Of a stretch of DNA of 35,032 bases, positions 32,595 to 35,032 are shown one piece after another. Under the pieces are notes generated by a model. That model was given only the letters and a program-made list of their open reading frames with translations, was not told the origin of the DNA and searched no databases. Both the position numbers and the translations under genes were made by a program. The number at the start of each line of letters is the position of its first letter. The stretch's first letter is position 1. The stretch comes from Microcaldota archaeon (lineage in GTDB: Archaea; Micrarchaeota; Micrarchaeia; Micrarchaeales; Micrarchaeaceae), in assembly GCA_021801905.1 (NCBI GenBank), contig JAKABJ010000005.1, positions 1 through 35,032 of the forward strand, read 5' to 3'.

Positions 32595-33332
32595 AGGGAG
32601 GTCATTGGCAAAACGATACCACCATTTCGCATCTTCAAAGCCCGATCCTTTATAGCCCTTTATCGGCTTTGGATCCACATAATCTGTAATTGCAAAACCG
32701 CTTCTTATGTAACTCTTAATTAATGTCTCATAAGTTCTGTGAATATCATATTCAACAGCGTGAAGTTTTGAATCTCTGGACCACCAATTGTGACTGACTA
32801 TTCTTTCGACAAAATACCTATCAAATTCTCTTACTGTCTTATTTTTTAGCGCAAATTTTATCTTTTTTGACTTTATACTGTGTGAAACGGTAGTCACAGG
32901 ATTCCTCACTGCAACTATAAAGTATCCGTTCAATTTTAGCACCCTCCAAACCTCATTCAAGGCTTTGCCCAGGTTTTTTACATAATCAAAAACGAGAACA
33001 GAAACCACAATGTCAAACTTTTCTGAATCGTATGGTAATCTTTCAGCAGAACCCAATTTAAAATCGATATTTTTTGCGTATGTTTTTGCAATCTTAAGCA
33101 TTTCAGGAGAAAGATCAATACCAGATACCTTTGCTCCTTTCTTACGGAGCTTGAGCGAGATAATCCCTGTGCCGCATCCAAGGTCGAGAACCCTCTTACC
33201 ACGCACATTACCTAATAGTTTAATCGTAGCTGGAGTGACGAGGAACTCGTTGTTTGCGGCTTTGCCTTCCAGCCTGAATGCATGGTAGTAAGTTGCAACT
33301 TTCCTATACAGCCTCTTAGTTCTCTTCTCCAT
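32547..33332 (-). CDS. Class I SAM-dependent methyltransferase (UbiE/type 11-like)
   Basis: 261 residues. Seen: AdoMet motif I RVLDLGCGTGIISLKL (48-63), acidic end of strand 2 GIDLSPEML, motif DFKLGSAERLPYDSEKFDIVVSVLVFDYVKNLGKALNEVWRVLKLNGYFIVAV. The C-terminal part (about 160-255) is specific and unrecognised, with several Trp/Tyr/Asp residues. The substrate is unknown. ATG 33332 is used; its 3' end runs 48 bases into the TrpF-like gene on the other strand. Confidence 0.85.
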   Translation of the reverse strand: MEKRTKRLYRKVATYYHAFRLEGKAANNEFLVTPATIKLLGNVRGKRVLDLGCGTGIISLKLRKKGAKVSGIDLSPEMLKIAKTYAKNIDFKLGSAERLPYDSEKFDIVVSVLVFDYVKNLGKALNEVWRVLKLNGYFIVAVRNPVTTVSHSIKSKKIKFALKNKTVREFDRYFVERIVSHNWWSRDSKLHAVEYDIHRTYETLIKSYIRSGFAITDYVDPKPIKGYKGSGFEDAKWWYRFANDLPSFCIFKLKKCLRSSS

Positions 33333-33476
33333 GCCTTAGCTTCTCACCAAAGCCTTAAAATCTTATTTACAATTACTCATCATGGATTCTTCGGACATGT
33401 GAAGTACAAGCAGGTGACCCAGAATATCACCCTACTTAGGGGCTAAGGCTTTAATTCTTTCTTGAGAAAACTGGAT

Positions 33477-34160
33477 ATGGTAAATCTTTTGCTCTCAGGA
33501 GGTGGCATAAAATCTGACATCAAACTTGTCAAGTTAGTTGTTTCGCTTATTCCAAAGAAAGGCAGATTGCTTTACATACCAGTTGCCATGCCTTCTACAT
33601 CATATAGCTTTGGCCAATGTTATGACTGGATAACTACAACATTCGAACGTCATGGTCTTTGTAGAGTTGACATGTGGACAGACTTAAGTGACAGGAAATA
33701 TGAAGATCTTGCAAAATACTCTGCGGTTTTTATCGGAGGCGGTAATACCTTTCATCTTTTGAACCTAATCAGAAAAACCAGCTTTGATCGCTTGCTTATA
33801 AAATACATAAAAAATAACAAACCAGTTTATGGAGGCAGCGCTGGTGCTATTATCTTGGGCAGAAATATAGGTACAGCGTACTTTGGCGGAGACGCTGATA
33901 AAAATGAGGTTGGAATAAAGAATCTGAAAGGACTAAACCTCGTAAATGGTTACTCGATAGCCTGCCATCATAATAAAAAAAGTTATGATAAAGATGTCAT
34001 AATGTACTCAAAAAGAACCGAAATACTCACTATAGCGCTTCCGGATGGAACCGGATTGCATGTTAAGGATAAAAAGATAATTGTAGTTGGCCCAAAATCT
34101 GCTACTGTTTTCAAAGGAAAAGCGAGGAAAGTATTCAAAGCAGGTTCTCTAATAATTTAA
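33477..34160 (+). CDS. Peptidase S51 (dipeptidase E / cyanophycinase family)
   Basis: About 227 residues. The nucleophile elbow VYGGSAGAIILG (Ser about 121) and the preceding AVFIGGGNTFHLL are the S51 hallmarks; ACHHNK (about 163-168) carries the expected His and DGTGLHV is the conserved later strand. E. coli PepE cleaves Asp-Xaa dipeptides. The start is set at ATG 33477 rather than TTG 33462 because CTTTAATTC lies about 27 bases upstream and VNLLLSGGG is the usual first strand. No partner genes. Confidence 0.85.
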   Translation: MVNLLLSGGGIKSDIKLVKLVVSLIPKKGRLLYIPVAMPSTSYSFGQCYDWITTTFERHGLCRVDMWTDLSDRKYEDLAKYSAVFIGGGNTFHLLNLIRKTSFDRLLIKYIKNNKPVYGGSAGAIILGRNIGTAYFGGDADKNEVGIKNLKGLNLVNGYSIACHHNKKSYDKDVIMYSKRTEILTIALPDGTGLHVKDKKIIVVGPKSATVFKGKARKVFKAGSLII

Positions 34161-34235
34161 CTTTGCCCATTTCCCTAAACCCTAAAACCCCGCTTCTCAA
34201 CCCAGAACATTAATTCCAATACCTAAAACACTTAG

Positions 34236-34940
34236 TTATAATTTTATAAGTTCTTTTGAATGAGTCATAAATGCTTTATTCCAATCAATCTTTAAATTTT
34301 TTAATTGATTTTTAGTAAGTACATAAGAAACAGCATATCCAGACCAATGAGGGAATACTTTATCGTGATTGCTAAGAAATATTCTGCAATATGTTTTGTA
34401 CGATCTATCGTTTAGATAGGGTTTCATCTTATTTGCCACTTTTTCTATTTTGTTTTTAGGCAGAGCCTTACTCTATGGTTGTAATTTATCACTGATTAAA
34501 GCTTCAAAGTTCTGAGCCAAACCTTCAGATGCAAGGCTTTCTCTCAAAGTAGCATATTTGAATTTCTTTAAGCGTACAGTATGGCTAAATTCATGCGCGG
34601 CGGTGCTGATTAAGCCTTCTCTCCATTTACCTCCAGTATGGACTTCTAAAACTACCAAGTTTTCATCTCGGGTAAACCCAGCAACCCCCTTCATTTTATT
34701 TTTTACAAAGTACGAAGAAGTAGGTACAATTACAAAAGTAATATTTGTCTTTGGCTTAAGCACATCTGTGCTTCTCTTCAAAGCACTTTTAACTATTGGA
34801 ATAGTATTTCGTAGCTTGCCATCATACAGCAAAGAAAATTTCTTCCTCACCAAAAATACAGAGTCTTCTCTAAGTTTAAGCGGATCGATTTTAGGCCTCC
34901 TAAGCCTTTTTATCGCTTTAAACATTTGCTTACTAACCAT
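34236..34940 (-). pseudogene. DUF2268-like zinc protease with an in-frame TAG
   Basis: The minus frame from ATG 34940 has HEFSH (116-120) in a helix, followed by RESLASEGLAQNFEAL with the downstream Glu (139), the layout of COG5504/DUF2268-type predicted zinc proteases. It stops at a TAG (34475-34473). The same frame continues open for 78 codons to 34236; the second part, SKALPKNKIEKVANKMKPYL then FPHWSGYAVSYVLTKNQLK, is the C-terminal half expected of the family (W-x-GY motif). TAG serves as a normal stop for other genes here (for example dnaK and aCPSF1), so a nonsense mutation is the simplest reading. Confidence 0.65.
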
Positions 34941-35032
34941 GATAACCTATTGCACCGAAGAACTTTTAACTACACTCTTCCTTTGTCCGTCCCCTCCACC
35001 CTTGCCCATTAAGCTATTATCCCAGCCTCTAA
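34941..35032. other. Intergenic end of window
   Basis: No feature is recognised; it contains the upstream region of the DUF2268-like gene (minus strand). Confidence 0.4.

Overview
The window is a gene-dense archaeal chromosome segment. Archaeal markers are TFB, an Spt5-type NusG followed by uL11, a 20S proteasome beta subunit, the KH/metallo-beta-lactamase/beta-CASP nuclease aCPSF1 (FttA), Trm5, two TRAM proteins and TATA-like boxes about 25 bases before leaderless start codons. Small proteins, tight spacing, frequent TTG/GTG starts, ScpA/ScpB and a bacterial-type DnaK-DnaJ-GrpE set fit an acidophile-type DPANN archaeon such as a Micrarchaeota/ARMAN member. That placement is an inference from gene content only.

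Layout. 1-6190: dCTP deaminase family, a PRC-barrel protein with a textbook hairpin-plus-T terminator, TFB, TRAM, proteasome beta, aCPSF1 and a small cysteine protein. 6209-10195 (minus): a heat-shock operon, winged-helix regulator > grpE > dnaK > dnaJ, with an inverted repeat upstream. 10408-14903: an unknown protein, tRNA-Val(CAC), a PduO-type adenosyltransferase, scpA-scpB, trm5 and spt5-rpl11. 15006-18510: a 3.5 kb block bounded by about 55-base imperfect inverted repeats, holding a polyprenyl synthase, an RGG-TRAM protein, an unknown protein and a membrane-anchored protein, with a cluster of four small hairpins inside. 18586-23783: a secreted Thr-rich protein and a minus-strand cluster of an unknown protein, an HExxH protein and a 962-residue double metallophosphoesterase. 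24125-28451: two surface proteins (one SIMPL family), a nucleotidyltransferase-like plus winged-helix pair, an MscS channel and an AlkA-like glycosylase. 28562-35032: an AT-rich accessory stretch with orphan small proteins, a ParB-like protein, a broken GNAT acetyltransferase, a TrpF-like barrel with a structured leader and a mini zinc-ribbon ORF, a methyltransferase, an S51 peptidase and a DUF2268-like protease interrupted by one in-frame TAG.

Translation signals fall into two classes. Genes at first position tend to be leaderless (TATA-like box about 25 bases before ATG). Many others carry GGTG followed by 5-6 bases and then ATG, TTG or GTG. This rule points to a possible ATA start for grpE.

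The most unusual items are the tandem (dead plus live) phosphoesterase with coiled-coil insert beside an HExxH protein, the AT-hook on TFB, the candidate HrcA-like regulator of the hsp operon with its operator and the ATA start, the hairpin cluster, the ATTAGCAA repeats before the RGG-TRAM gene, and the leader RNA plus mini zinc-ribbon before the TrpF-like gene.
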